A stretch of 64,000 nt of DNA from an uncultured Cohaesibacter sp. (GTDB taxonomy: Bacteria; Pseudomonadota; Alphaproteobacteria; Rhizobiales; Cohaesibacteraceae), in assembly GCF_963676275.1 (NCBI RefSeq), contig NZ_OY781091.1, forward strand, positions 2,768,775-2,832,774. The letters run 5' to 3'. Under the pieces are notes generated by a model. That model did not search any database and had not been told where the DNA came from. It saw nothing but the letters and a program-made list of their open reading frames with translations. Positions 36,290-46,178 of this stretch are shown here, piece by piece. A program made the translations under genes and the position numbers. Each line of letters begins with the position of its first letter. Position 1 is the stretch's first letter.

Positions 36290-37546
36290 ATGACCGCCTT
36301 CAAATCCGAATTTCTTCACACTTTGAGTGAGCGTGGCTTCATTCATCAGTGCTCAGACCCGGAAGGGTTGGACAAACTCTTTAAGACGGAGACGGTAACT
36401 GCTTATGTGGGCTATGACTGCACGGCTCCTTCTGTCCATGTGGGCAACCTCGTTTCCATGATGATCCTGCACTGGATGCAGAAGACCGGCCATCGCCCCA
36501 TCGCCCTGATGGGCGGCGGCACCACCATGGTCGGCGACCCTTCCGGCCGGGATGAAACCCGCCAGCTCCTGACGCCTGAAAAAATCCAGCAAAACAAGGA
36601 AAGCATCCGCGAGGTCTTCTCCAAACTGCTCGACTTTGGCGACGGACCGACCGATGCCATCCAGGAAGACAATGCCCGCTGGCTGCTGGAACTCAACTAT
36701 GTTGATTTCCTGCGCGACATCGGCTCCCGCGTCTCCGTGAACCAGATGCTGGCCCGCGATTCCGTTCGCCTGCGCCTTGAGCGCGAGCAGGCTTTGAGCT
36801 TCCTTGAATTCAACTATATGCTGCTGCAGGCCTATGACTACACACAGCTGAACAAGCTTTATGGCTGCAAGCTACAGATGGGCGGCTCTGACCAATGGGG
36901 CAATATCGTCTCCGGTATCGACCTCTGCCGCCGCATCAACAATGACGAATGCTTCGCCCTGACCGTGCCGCTGATCACCAAGTCGGATGGCTCCAAGATG
37001 GGCAAATCCGTGTCTGGCGCCATCTGGCTGCGTGGCGACATGTACAGCCCCTATGACTATTGGCAATTCTGGCGCAACGTTTCCGACGCCGACGTAGGAC
37101 GCTTCCTCAAGCTTTATACCACTCTGCCAATGGACGAGATCCGTCGTCTGGAAGCGCTGGAAGGCAACGAGCTGAACGAAGCCAAGAAGATCCTGGCAAC
37201 CGAAGCGACAGCGCTCATTCACAGTCGCGTGGAAGCGGAAAATGCCGCCGAAACCGCCTTCAAGACATTCGAAGCCGGCATGGCCGCAGAAGCAAATCTG
37301 CCGAGCATCGATATCCCGGCAAGCGATCTGGAAGCCGGCATTGGCATCCTGAGCGCTTTTGTCACCGCCGGCCTTGCCAAATCCAACGGCGAAGCCCGTC
37401 GCTCCGTCAAGGGAGGCGCCTTGAAGGTCAATGACGAAACCGTCACCGACGACTCCATTGCCCTGACAAAGGCAAACCTCAATGAGGATGGGGTCATCAA
37501 GCTGTCCATGGGCAAGAAAAAGCACGTTCTGCTCAAGCTTTCCTGA
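36290..37546 (+). CDS. tyrS: Tyrosyl-tRNA synthetase
   Basis: The 418-residue class I synthetase has the HIGH-type motif APSVHVGNL, the tyrosine pocket [11 protein letters not shown] and the KMSKS-type SKMGKS. A C-terminal S4-like RNA-binding domain follows ([13 protein letters not shown]). AAGGAG is 10 nt before ATG 36290; the frame is open 16 codons upstream. A strong terminator follows. Length and motifs are normal. Confidence 0.98.
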   Translation: MTAFKSEFLHTLSERGFIHQCSDPEGLDKLFKTETVTAYVGYDCTAPSVHVGNLVSMMILHWMQKTGHRPIALMGGGTTMVGDPSGRDETRQLLTPEKIQQNKESIREVFSKLLDFGDGPTDAIQEDNARWLLELNYVDFLRDIGSRVSVNQMLARDSVRLRLEREQALSFLEFNYMLLQAYDYTQLNKLYGCKLQMGGSDQWGNIVSGIDLCRRINNDECFALTVPLITKSDGSKMGKSVSGAIWLRGDMYSPYDYWQFWRNVSDADVGRFLKLYTTLPMDEIRRLEALEGNELNEAKKILATEATALIHSRVEAENAAETAFKTFEAGMAAEANLPSIDIPASDLEAGIGILSAFVTAGLAKSNGEARRSVKGGALKVNDETVTDDSIALTKANLNEDGVIKLSMGKKKHVLLKLS

Positions 37547-37601
37547 GAAAGCGCTCCGCTCTCAGAAAAGTCAGTTAATGCGACCGCATTTGCTCTTATT
37601 T

Positions 37602-37641
37602 CAAACCTACACGCCACCCAGTATGGTGTGTAGGTTTTTTT
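37602..37641 (+). terminator. Terminator of tyrS
   Basis: AAACCTACAC.CCA and TGG.GTGTAGGTTT form a long stem, followed by seven T residues. Confidence 0.92.
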
Positions 37642-37740
37642 GTGCCCCCAAAAATGGGAGCTTTAAAACAGGGCCTTGAAACTGGGCAACCACTTGGCAG
37701 CGTGAATGGCTGAAGCAAAGATGACGCCATTCTCCATGGG

Positions 37741-37770
37741 CCAGACCTCCATAGACCAGACCTCCATGCC
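37741..37770. repeat. 15-bp tandem duplication
   Basis: CCAGACCTCCAT recurs with a period of 15 bp, at 37741 and 37756, and a further CTCCAT lies just upstream. It is intergenic, beyond the 3' end of the GT51-like gene. Confidence 0.8.
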
Positions 37771-37815
37771 CCGACGCAAACCAGACAAGGCGCATGGCCA
37801 TGAGCCTCAGGCTTC

Positions 37816-38472
37816 CTATTTGCAGCCCTCCAGCCAGACATCGGCATTGTCGAGGGGAACACAATCCCCCTTGACCAATCGGCGAATGCGCTCCACTCGA
37901 TTGACCAGAGCTTCGTTGCCCGATCCAATTTGAAAACGCCCCGGTGCGATCAGAACCGCGACAAGAGAGAGATATTGATCCTCACTGATCAATGACGGCG
38001 GCGCACCAAACAAAGCCACACTCATTTGATGGAACCCCGTCACCCAGCCCTTTGGCCCCTGCCCCATTTCCAGAGTGTCTAGCCAGAGCGCCATGATCTG
38101 CTCTTTGTTCAGCCTGCTCTCGAGCCCAAGCGCATATCCGGTTTGTCTTATTTTTCCAATGCCCGGGGTGAATTTCTGAAAGCCGACACGCTTTGCCAGT
38201 GACTGGGAAATGGTCGTAACGCCCGCTCCCGGCGTCGTCATATCCACTCCATTGTGTTGTTCGAAACGGGGATCTTGCACCATTAACAATTGTCGATAGC
38301 GCTCTTCTCCCAGAGAAGAGCCTCCAAACCCGGATGCAATTAGCGCTTCTGCGCGCGCTCTCAGTGTATCCGCATCAGAAATGGCATCCATATAGCCATA
38401 GCCGAACAAGCCTCCGCATACAGCGAGCAGCAGCATGAAGATGATGCCAAGGGCCACGAAGAATTTCTTCAT
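37816..38472 (-). CDS. Degenerate GT51 (biosynthetic transglycosylase-like) membrane protein
   Basis: The 218-residue protein has an N-terminal membrane anchor (MKKFFVALGIIFMLLLAVCGG) and one periplasmic GT51-like domain. Compared with PBP1A in this same window, AEDKNFYSH becomes VQDPRFEQH, GASTITQQVAKN becomes GVTTISQSLAKR and KIKEALL becomes KIRQTGY. Gln66 and Gln110 thus replace both catalytic glutamates, and about 24 residues between motifs are missing. Other divergent members with QDP are known to me, so this is probably a family trait. AGGA lies 8 nt before ATG 38472. It follows the DUF3971 gene on the same strand. Confidence 0.82.
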   Translation of the reverse strand: MKKFFVALGIIFMLLLAVCGGLFGYGYMDAISDADTLRARAEALIASGFGGSSLGEERYRQLLMVQDPRFEQHNGVDMTTPGAGVTTISQSLAKRVGFQKFTPGIGKIRQTGYALGLESRLNKEQIMALWLDTLEMGQGPKGWVTGFHQMSVALFGAPPSLISEDQYLSLVAVLIAPGRFQIGSGNEALVNRVERIRRLVKGDCVPLDNADVWLEGCK

Positions 38473-38662
38473 CAGATCCATCCTGATCAAAAACCAATAT
38501 AACAGAACTAAAGATCAGGATTGCGACATCACTAAGGTTGCAATCAGGGAGAATGCATCACGAGCAATCAAATGGGTAGCTTGCCAGCCCCCCAAACCAC
38601 CCCCGCAAGAAGCCCCCCACTCGGGAACCCATTCCTTCAGATGCTCTTGTTTCCGGAATAAA

Positions 38663-41600
38663 TCAGAATTCGAATATCTTGCGAAAGACACCCGGAGCCA
38701 ACAGCGAGGCGGGATTGACGATCAGGGTCGGATTGGCCATATCGCCCTTTACCACATAGGTGATACCGAGCAGACCTTCATTCTTGCGGTTGCCGAGCGC
38801 CCTGCCGATGATCGGCAATCGGCTGAAGATGTTATTGACCCGATAGGCGGGAATATAGGTGCCGGACAAATTCAGGATGCGGGATTTCAGATCGATGGTG
38901 CCGTCTACGGTAGCGCCCAAGACCGGCCCCTTCAATATTCCGCGAGAGAGATTGAAGACCCCCTTGTTGCCCTGATACTGGACCGAGAAGGCATCAAAGC
39001 CGCTATCGACATTCTGCGTCGTCGCCTTGGAGGACTGATGCCGCTCCACCTGACCGCTGATCTTGAAATCCCTTAAGGAAACAGCACCCGAAATGGTATT
39101 GAGCCCCTTCTGCAAGGCGACACTGAGAGCCAGTCGCCCGCCGACCACCCGGTCGATAGCCCCGAGAAAGCGCAGGAAATTGCCCGCATCGCTCGCATCC
39201 AGATGCACCGTGGGATATTGCTCCATCTTGGTGGTAACCTCGATCGGATTGGAACCATCGAGCATGCCATTCAATTGAATGTTCCGCGGCATGCCATTCT
39301 CCACCTGCACCGTAGCAATCAGTCCTGTAATGGCATGACCGGAAAGGCCGATAACCTTCTTGATACGGGCATTGAGGATCGCGTCTTCCGCTTCGCCCCC
39401 CTTGGCATCATTGGCAATGAAAGGACTCTTGAGAAGCTTGCCACGCAAATCGAGAACATCCCCATCCACATTGACATGATAGGGGCCCTGACCGTTTCTG
39501 GTAACATCAACAGACAAGCGATCGCCGCGACTGAGCACCAATTCGTCAATCCTGAGAGATTGCAAGCCATCATCCTTGTCGATCTCAACCGCCCCAGAAG
39601 CATCAAAGCCATCGCCGGAGACGGAGAGATTCTCAACCGAGAAATGATCCCCCTTATCGACCAGATCAAATCCTGCGCTGCCACGCACATTGGGCTTCTT
39701 GCTCCAGCCCAATATCTTCAAATCCAGCTCGGCCTTTGTCAGATCGGCTTCCACTGTGGTGACATTGGGCCTGTCGCCACGCTGAATGGCGCGCACGGAA
39801 ACTGGACCGCGCAACCAGTCCTCCAGCCCAAGCCCGAAGCGACTGCGATCAGCATCATTGAGCACCATATCAAAGCTGGAGGAAGAGACGACGGAATCAT
39901 CAGTCGACGAAATGAGTTCGAGCGCCGCCCGCACGCCATCCACGGTCGCCTGTCCCTTGATATCCATCCGCTTGCCATCGGTGTTGATGACCACATCGGC
40001 ATTGGCGACGCTATGCCCACGCAGCGGAGCCTTGCTGTCCACCGCCCTGAGCGTGATCTGGGCATCATAATCAACATCCTCAAGCCTGAGCGGATCAATG
40101 AAGGGGAAACTGAGGCGCACCTTGGCGCTGGCTTTCCCACTCAGATCGGATGCCTTCTGCTTTTCCTGCTTGAGCGTATTGAGCGGATCACTATCGACAA
40201 TCTCGCCAAAAGCCACCGCATCTCCCTCGCCGTCGAGAACCAGCACACCAGTCGCAGGCTTCTGGGAATGATCGGGAATTTCAAAGCGCCCCTTGCTGAC
40301 GGGAAAGAGCAAACCGCTTTTGGTGACGAACTCGCCGCTATCGATCGAGGTATGAAAGGTCCGGCCGGTAACAACGCCCTGTCCGGACAGCTTCTCGCTT
40401 TCGGGCAGATCACCAAACGGCTTGAGCTTTGCATCGGTGAAGCCGAAAGTTCCATGAACGGAGTCATCTGGCAGAATGAGACGCCCTTCCTCATTGCGCT
40501 TGAGCATGCTTTCGGTCAGCGCCAGATCAAAATGCCCGCCTGTGGTGATTCCGCCCCGCAAATTCTTGATGAGCCACTTGCGCGCGCCATTGGCGATATT
40601 GACCGGCCACATATGCAACAGCAGATCATAGGGCATCTGCGAAATATCGAAGCCCATATTGAGAGCCAGTTCGCCATTGATCATGGCAATCGTGCCATTG
40701 CCGCTTACGCTGCCCTCATCGGCAACCATCCGGAAATCATCAACAGTGGCCACATGTGTCTGTCGATCAATACGAGCCTGAAGCGACAAGGCATTGAGCA
40801 TGCGGCTGGGATAAGGATTGTCGCGCGCGGCCAGCTTGAGATTCTGCCCCAGCAACTGAACCTGAATATTGCCCTCAAGGCTATCTGGCCAGGCAGCGAC
40901 CCCGCGCAAGCTGCCGCCGGTCTCGCCAAAAAAGACCGTGCTGTTCAACAGCCGCAACTGATGCGTTTTGGGCGCCCAGACAAAGCGCAACGTGGCGCTG
41001 TTCAGATAGGCTTCGTCCTTTTCACCAAATTCCAGCAACCCTTCCCCGACATCGAGCTCCATTCTCATGCCCGCAAGGGTATCAGCCTCATTGAAATCCA
41101 GCTGCGCTCTGCCGGCAAAGGCCGAACTGAAACTGAAATTATGGTTTTCTCCGGCAAAGCGCGGCAAAATATCTGCCAGCGAAATATTCTCGAAAACCAG
41201 CTGAATGGAACGACCAGCAGCCTTCTTGTCGGATGTGGTAATGGGAGACTCGCCCATTGCAGAATGAATGCGCCCATGACGACCGTCATAGGCAAAATCG
41301 ATACGCCACAGATTGTCATCCTCCCCCAGCGGATTATAGGCGAAGGCGACATTCTCATAGGTCATTTCCTTGTCGATGACCTCGTCCCGGAAATGGATCT
41401 GCGTATTACGAATGAGAATCTGCGGTGGCCGCTTGTTCAGGTCATCATCTGCCAGAGGTTTGATCGCGCGCCGCACAGCATTAAGCACCGAAACAAAATC
41501 CGGCTCATTGGGGTCGTAAAGTCTCTCATCAGGAGGCGCAGCATCGCTGAGCAAACTGGGATCCTGCCCGGCAATCAGCAAGCGCCCGGTAAGATCGCGA

Positions 41601-42085
41601 CGCACCTTCACTTTCATGCTCAATATATTGATGCTTCTGGCGCGAATTTGACGCTTCAGAAGAGCAAGCAGGCCGACTTCAAGATCGATCTTGGGGGCTG
41701 AAAGCAGAATATCATCGCCCTCGCTGAGCGTCACATCGGAAAGCTGAAGCGCAAGGCGGCCATTTTCCGAAAGGCCCACAAGCACCTCGCTCAAACGGAA
41801 TCTCTGCCCCTGCGGCAGGCGGTTGACAACGAGCGCCTCGATTTCACCTTTGAAACTGCTAATTGACAGCGGCGCATAATAGAGCCTCAGGCCGACACCG
41901 CCGATAATCAGGGCAAGGACAACAACAAGCGCCCCCAGAGAAAAGAGGGTGCGTCTGACCAATCTGGAACGTTGCCTGACTTTGGGCAAGGCGTCAGGGC
42001 TGGGCGAATGCGGCTCCGGCGGGCCATCCTGCTCCTGCGACGTATCCAAGCGATTAGCCAAACTGATATGCCTCCATGCACGCAC
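38663..42085 (-). CDS. AsmA-like/DUF3971 (YhdP-like) large envelope protein
   Basis: The 1140-residue protein has a Pro/Ser-rich cytosolic N-terminus, one membrane segment (TLFSLGALVVVLALIIGG, around residues 46-63) and a very long periplasmic part of repetitive beta strands. It carries the DUF3971 region and an AsmA_2-type C-terminus with IPAYRVNNIFSRLPIIGRAL. Such proteins form long grooves thought to carry phospholipid to the outer membrane. The start is a GTG at 42085; a TTG at 42061 has a better GGAGG spacing and is an alternative. It is divergent from bcp. Confidence 0.9.
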   Translation of the reverse strand: MRAWRHISLANRLDTSQEQDGPPEPHSPSPDALPKVRQRSRLVRRTLFSLGALVVVLALIIGGVGLRLYYAPLSISSFKGEIEALVVNRLPQGQRFRLSEVLVGLSENGRLALQLSDVTLSEGDDILLSAPKIDLEVGLLALLKRQIRARSINILSMKVKVRRDLTGRLLIAGQDPSLLSDAAPPDERLYDPNEPDFVSVLNAVRRAIKPLADDDLNKRPPQILIRNTQIHFRDEVIDKEMTYENVAFAYNPLGEDDNLWRIDFAYDGRHGRIHSAMGESPITTSDKKAAGRSIQLVFENISLADILPRFAGENHNFSFSSAFAGRAQLDFNEADTLAGMRMELDVGEGLLEFGEKDEAYLNSATLRFVWAPKTHQLRLLNSTVFFGETGGSLRGVAAWPDSLEGNIQVQLLGQNLKLAARDNPYPSRMLNALSLQARIDRQTHVATVDDFRMVADEGSVSGNGTIAMINGELALNMGFDISQMPYDLLLHMWPVNIANGARKWLIKNLRGGITTGGHFDLALTESMLKRNEEGRLILPDDSVHGTFGFTDAKLKPFGDLPESEKLSGQGVVTGRTFHTSIDSGEFVTKSGLLFPVSKGRFEIPDHSQKPATGVLVLDGEGDAVAFGEIVDSDPLNTLKQEKQKASDLSGKASAKVRLSFPFIDPLRLEDVDYDAQITLRAVDSKAPLRGHSVANADVVINTDGKRMDIKGQATVDGVRAALELISSTDDSVVSSSSFDMVLNDADRSRFGLGLEDWLRGPVSVRAIQRGDRPNVTTVEADLTKAELDLKILGWSKKPNVRGSAGFDLVDKGDHFSVENLSVSGDGFDASGAVEIDKDDGLQSLRIDELVLSRGDRLSVDVTRNGQGPYHVNVDGDVLDLRGKLLKSPFIANDAKGGEAEDAILNARIKKVIGLSGHAITGLIATVQVENGMPRNIQLNGMLDGSNPIEVTTKMEQYPTVHLDASDAGNFLRFLGAIDRVVGGRLALSVALQKGLNTISGAVSLRDFKISGQVERHQSSKATTQNVDSGFDAFSVQYQGNKGVFNLSRGILKGPVLGATVDGTIDLKSRILNLSGTYIPAYRVNNIFSRLPIIGRALGNRKNEGLLGITYVVKGDMANPTLIVNPASLLAPGVFRKIFEF

Positions 42086-42327
42086 TCATCCTGATCACAA
42101 AAAAGCCCCGCCGCCCCTGCAACTCTATGATCTGTTAGGCCAGATTCGTGCGCCTCACAAGAGCTTTCTAAATGTCAAAGCGCATATTTGAGAATAAAGT
42201 CCTGTCATCAGGCATGGAAGGCAAGACTCTGATCCACCTCCCGAAGCTTTCCGTAGAATAGATGCGAATTTTCGGATCGACTCAGGTTAATCTAACAGAC
42301 CACAAGATAGAGACAAAAGGATGGCCC

Positions 42328-42813
42328 ATGTCAGATAATATTCAGCCTCTTGAAATTGGCACCAAGGCGCCCGGTTTCACTGCAAAAACCAATGGTGACG
42401 GCGAAATTTCCCTTGATGATTTTGCGGGACGCACCGTCATTCTCTATTTCTATCCTAAAGACAACACGCCCGGCTGCACCACCGAGGCAGTCGACTTCAG
42501 TGCCCTTTATGACGAATTTGCCGCTCTTGACGCCCAGATCATCGGCGTCTCGCCAGACAGCGTCCAGAAGCATGACAATTTTGTCGCGAAGCATAATCTC
42601 TCGGTCCTTTTGGCATCGGATCCGGAAACCACCATCTGCAATGCCTATGGCACATGGGTCGAAAAGCAAATGTATGGCAAAAGCTACATGGGTGTGGAAC
42701 GCAGCACCTTCCTGATCGACAAGAACGGCAAGATCGCCAAGATCTGGCGAAAGGTGAAGGTAAAGAATCATGCCAGCGACGTTTTGCAGTCCGTCAGGGA
42801 TTTGACAGCCTGA
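42328..42813 (+). CDS. bcp: Thioredoxin-dependent peroxiredoxin (Bcp/PrxQ)
   Basis: The 161-residue protein has the peroxidatic Cys in NTPGCTTEAVDF and the flanking YFYPKD. The usual resolving Cys five residues later (TxxAC) is Val here. Instead a Cys occurs in TTICNAYGTW, the alpha-3 position used by some PrxQ enzymes. It reduces hydroperoxides in the cytosol. AGGA is 7-8 nt before the ATG. Twenty-two codons upstream are open but carry no family sequence. It lies 212 bp upstream of the M23 gene. Confidence 0.95.
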   Translation: MSDNIQPLEIGTKAPGFTAKTNGDGEISLDDFAGRTVILYFYPKDNTPGCTTEAVDFSALYDEFAALDAQIIGVSPDSVQKHDNFVAKHNLSVLLASDPETTICNAYGTWVEKQMYGKSYMGVERSTFLIDKNGKIAKIWRKVKVKNHASDVLQSVRDLTA

Positions 42814-43025
42814 GTCTATATGACAGGCATGAAGAAGATGCGCGAACTTGCCCCAAAATGGGGCATGTTCCGTGTATTAACCATATACAGACAGAAACAA
42901 ACCCCAGATTTCTCACGTTTTTCCACTTTTCACCATATGGCCACCGCCATCAGGTAAACGAAATATTAACCATATTCCCAGCCTAATAGATCAAACTGTC
43001 AGTGTGTCTTTTGGCTGGGTGTTGA

Positions 43026-44534
43026 ATGCTTTCCGAAGGTAGAAATAGAGAATTTGGTCGCCGTAAGGAGCCTCATCGTATCATCATTGCCCATGGTGAT
43101 ACGGTTCAGGATTTTGTTGTGCGCCCATGGATCATTTCGGGCCTTTTGTTTTTTGGCGTGCTTTTTAGCATTCTCTATCTTTCCGCGACTGCCTATCTGG
43201 TCTTTCGCGATGACATCATCTCCTTCTCGCGCACCGAGCAGGCGCAGATGCAGAGCGAATATGAAGACAGGATTGCCCAACTGCGCAGCCAGATCGACAG
43301 AATCGCCAGCCGTCAGATGCTCGACCAGCAGGCCCTGCAGAGCCATGTCCAGAATCTGATGCAGAAGCAGGCCGATTTCGAGGCCTATTCGTCGGTTCTG
43401 GAGCCGATCATCGACAAGGCCCGCAAGGCAGGCCTATCCATTCGTTCGGAATTGAAAGTTCCCCTGCCACGCACCGCCCCTTGGCGTTCGAAGGACAATC
43501 AGGCAGCCGCCGAGATACCGCCTGCCACCCGGAGCAATATCCTTCCCGAGACACCCAAACTGGCATTGGCACAAGCCTCTTCCAGCACTTCGGCGGAAGC
43601 GATCTCAAACAGGTTCGAAGAACTGACCCGTCTTGGCTTTCGTAGCAGCTCCTCGCTGACAGATGCAACGGATGGATCAGACAGCGGTACCGGATCTCCT
43701 GTCGAAATTGCCGCCCTCTCCTTTGCCGATACGGATGATTTCACATTGGGGGACGATATTCTGGCTGAAAATGATCCCGATGCGGATCCCTCCATTTTCG
43801 ATGCCGCCAATGTCGCCACCGGAGAAAACAAAACCATCGTCAAGCTCGCCGATGCGGCCGGACGACTGGAAAAGGAAATGCACGAGAGCAAGGTTATCCT
43901 GCATAATCTGCTCAATGATCTGAGATACAAGTCCGGCCGGGTCGAACAGCGCATCGCCTCATTGGGTATCCCGGTGGACGTGCCCGACGAAGAAGGTGCC
44001 GTCGGGGGACCCTATATTCCGCTCTCTGACGACTATAACCACGATCAGCTGGCAGAGGATGCGGAAAAGGTGGAACTGGCTCTTGATCGCTTCATGCAGC
44101 TGAAAAATCAGGTCAGGAAACTACCGATCAACCACCCACTGCCATCGGGCCATTTGAGCAGCAAGTTCGGCATTCGCAAGGACCCCTTCCTTGACCGCAT
44201 GTCGATGCATTCGGGCATTGATGTAGCCGACACTTACGGCGCGCCCATCCGCTCGGCCGGTTCCGGCACCGTCACCTATTCCGGCCCGCGCACTGGCTAC
44301 GGCATCATGGTTGAGGTCAATCATGGCAACGGCGTAATCAGCCGCTACGCCCATATGAGCAAGGCACTCTCTCAGGTGGGCGAGAAGGTCACCACCGGCA
44401 CGATCCTTGGCAAGGTGGGATCGACCGGACGCTCGACAGGCCCTCACCTGCATTTCGAAACCCGCGTCGGGGGCAAAGCCGTGAACCCCTACTCTTTTCT
44501 TATCGCAGGAAAAGAATTGCATAAGCTGATCTAG
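43026..44534 (+). CDS. M23 family metallopeptidase, membrane-anchored (LytM/DipM-like)
   Basis: The 502-residue protein has one membrane segment (IISGLLFFGVLFSILYLSATAYLV, residues 36-59), then a coiled coil (60-140), a Ser/Ala-rich linker and a second helix pair. The C-terminal LytM domain keeps the zinc and catalytic residues: HSGIDVAD, YAHMS, and GPHLHFE. It should cut peptidoglycan cross-links or activate amidases. The coiled-coil-plus-LytM layout is EnvC-like. ATG 43026 has no strong Shine-Dalgarno sequence. A bidirectional terminator follows. Confidence 0.93.
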   Translation: MLSEGRNREFGRRKEPHRIIIAHGDTVQDFVVRPWIISGLLFFGVLFSILYLSATAYLVFRDDIISFSRTEQAQMQSEYEDRIAQLRSQIDRIASRQMLDQQALQSHVQNLMQKQADFEAYSSVLEPIIDKARKAGLSIRSELKVPLPRTAPWRSKDNQAAAEIPPATRSNILPETPKLALAQASSSTSAEAISNRFEELTRLGFRSSSSLTDATDGSDSGTGSPVEIAALSFADTDDFTLGDDILAENDPDADPSIFDAANVATGENKTIVKLADAAGRLEKEMHESKVILHNLLNDLRYKSGRVEQRIASLGIPVDVPDEEGAVGGPYIPLSDDYNHDQLAEDAEKVELALDRFMQLKNQVRKLPINHPLPSGHLSSKFGIRKDPFLDRMSMHSGIDVADTYGAPIRSAGSGTVTYSGPRTGYGIMVEVNHGNGVISRYAHMSKALSQVGEKVTTGTILGKVGSTGRSTGPHLHFETRVGGKAVNPYSFLIAGKELHKLI

Positions 44535-44913
44535 GCATAGATTTTCTTATCCAGCAAGATGCGATCCGCCTGACCATTTGCTTCTCACCAAACATCAGCA
44601 CCGCTTCGCCGACCCATTGACATGACAATGTCCTGCATGCTCTTGCACGCACGACATTCCCATTCCGCAGCATTCGCATTCTCGGCGTTCCCATTCGCGC
44701 ATTTGCTTTCGTACATTTGATTTCACATATTCCATTCACGCACGCACATCGAACAATTAAGAGCAATAAAAAAGCCCGGATCAAAAGATCCGGGCCTTTC
44801 TCAGAGACAATCAACATTTCTCGATCAACGGCCAAACGCCGAGAAGAAAACGAAAGATAAAAGAACCGAATTCTGGTTCCCTACAGACTCCCCACAGGCT
44901 TCCCACAGGCTGC
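44535..44913. other. Convergent gap between M23 gene and prfB
   Basis: No gene is supported. Bases 44650-44750 hold about ten degenerate CATTC/CATTTG units spaced 6-12 bp apart, a low-complexity run of unknown meaning. Confidence 0.4.
44768..44799. terminator. Bidirectional terminator between M23 gene and prfB
   Basis: AAAAAGCCCGGATC, loop AAAA, GATCCGGGCCTTT forms a near-perfect stem with A-run and T-run on either side. Confidence 0.88.
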
Positions 44914-46048
44914 CTAGACGAGATCGTCTACCTTTTCATCCCCTTCCGTGCCATAGGCACGCTGGGCAAGGGCCGCTTCCATATAAGGCGTCAATGCGCC
45001 ATCAAGCACATCTTGCGGGCTGGTGCTTTCCACCCCGGTCCGCAAATCCTTGACCAACTGATAGGGCTGAAGAACATAAGAGCGAATCTGATGGCCCCAG
45101 CCAATATCGGTTTTGGAGGCTGCTTCCGCATTGGCCTTGTCTTCACGAATCTGCAATTCCCGCTCATAAAGACGCGCGCGCAACATGTCCCATGCCTGCG
45201 CACGGTTCTTGTGCTGGGAACGCTCATTCTGACATTGCACGACGATACCGGTCGGATGGTGCGTGATGCGCACCGCCGAGTCGGTCGTGTTGACATGCTG
45301 TCCACCGGCGCCGGACGCACGATAGGTATCGATGCGGCAATCGCTCTCGTTGATCTCGATCTCGATAGTATCGTCAATTACCGGATAGACCCAGACCGAC
45401 GAGAAGGAGGTATGCCGACGCGCCTGACTGTCAAATGGTGAAATACGAACCAGACGATGAACCCCGGATTCGGTCTTGGCCCAGCCATAGGCATTCTCGC
45501 CCTTGACCATGATGGTCGCCGCCTTGATACCGGCCTCTTCACCCGGCGTCACTTCCAGCACATCCACCTTGAAACCGGCTTTCTCGGCCCAGCGGGTATA
45601 CATTCTGAGCATCATCGATGCCCAGTCCTGACTTTCCGTACCGCCAGCCCCGGAATGCACTTCGAGATAGCAATCCATACCGTCGGCCTCGCCCGAAAGC
45701 ATGGTCTCGATCTGTTGCCGCTCGATATTTTTCAAAAGGGCATGCAGGGTCTGTTCAGCATCCTTGACCACATCCTGATCGTCTTCCATCTCGCCCAATT
45801 CGATAAGCTCGATGGAATCTTCAAGATCCTGATTGGCCTTCAGATAGCCATTGATGGCAGCTTCCAGTTTCTGGCGTTCCTGCATCAGCTTCTGGGCATT
45901 TTGCGGATCATTCCAGAGATTGGGGTCTTCAGCGAGATTATTGAGCTCTAGCAGGCGTTTCTGGGCGACATCCCAGTCAAAGATGCCTCCTCAGCAGAGC
46001 AAGACCCTGCTTGATTTCGTCGACTATATTCAGGATTTCTGCGCGCAT
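44914..46048 (-). CDS. prfB: Peptide chain release factor 2 (programmed +1 frameshift)
   Basis: The gene starts at ATG 46048 with [23 protein letters not shown], then meets TGA at 45979-45977. A +1 shift at CTT TGA C continues as [19 protein letters not shown] and joins the long frame through to 44914, giving 377 residues, the normal RF2 length. The GGQ motif is in [14 protein letters not shown] and the SPF anticodon motif is in [10 protein letters not shown]2 ends translation at UGA and UAA. Annotating only the long frame (start 45885) would lose 54 N-terminal residues. It lies 130 bp downstream of mrcA. Confidence 0.96.
45977..45991 (-). promoter_or_regulatory. RF2 autoregulatory frameshift site
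   Basis: On the minus strand AGGAGG, CAT, CTT, TGA, C: an internal Shine-Dalgarno (45991-45986), three bases, the slippery CTT codon, then in-frame UGA. Spacing is identical to the enteric prfB site. Low RF2 slows termination and favours the shift, so RF2 sets its own level. Confidence 0.95.
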
Positions 46049-46130
46049 ATTTCTCTCTTCATTCGTCACAGAGAAGGCAGGCCGCCCCGCCCTCATCTTT
46101 AAAGAAATTCATCTCTGCGGTGACAGCAAG

Positions 46131-46156
46131 GCGGATGCTGGCCAAGCCGCATCCGC
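46131..46156. repeat. GC-rich hairpin between mrcA and prfB
   Basis: GCGGATGC and GCATCCGC are perfect 8-bp arms around a 10-nt loop, 23 bp after the mrcA stop. No T-run follows on the minus strand, so it is not a clear terminator. Confidence 0.45.
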
Positions 46157-46178
46157 CCGTCACATTCAGATTGCAGGT

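Noticed and set aside
39203-41701. 832-codon plus-strand frame opposite the DUF3971 gene
   Set aside because: It is a shadow of the minus-strand gene, which has a membrane anchor, family motifs and a plausible start; the antisense frame has none.
44914-45885. prfB as a 323-residue gene starting at 45885
   Set aside because: The upstream +1 frameshift site and conserved RF2 N-terminus show the true start is 46048.
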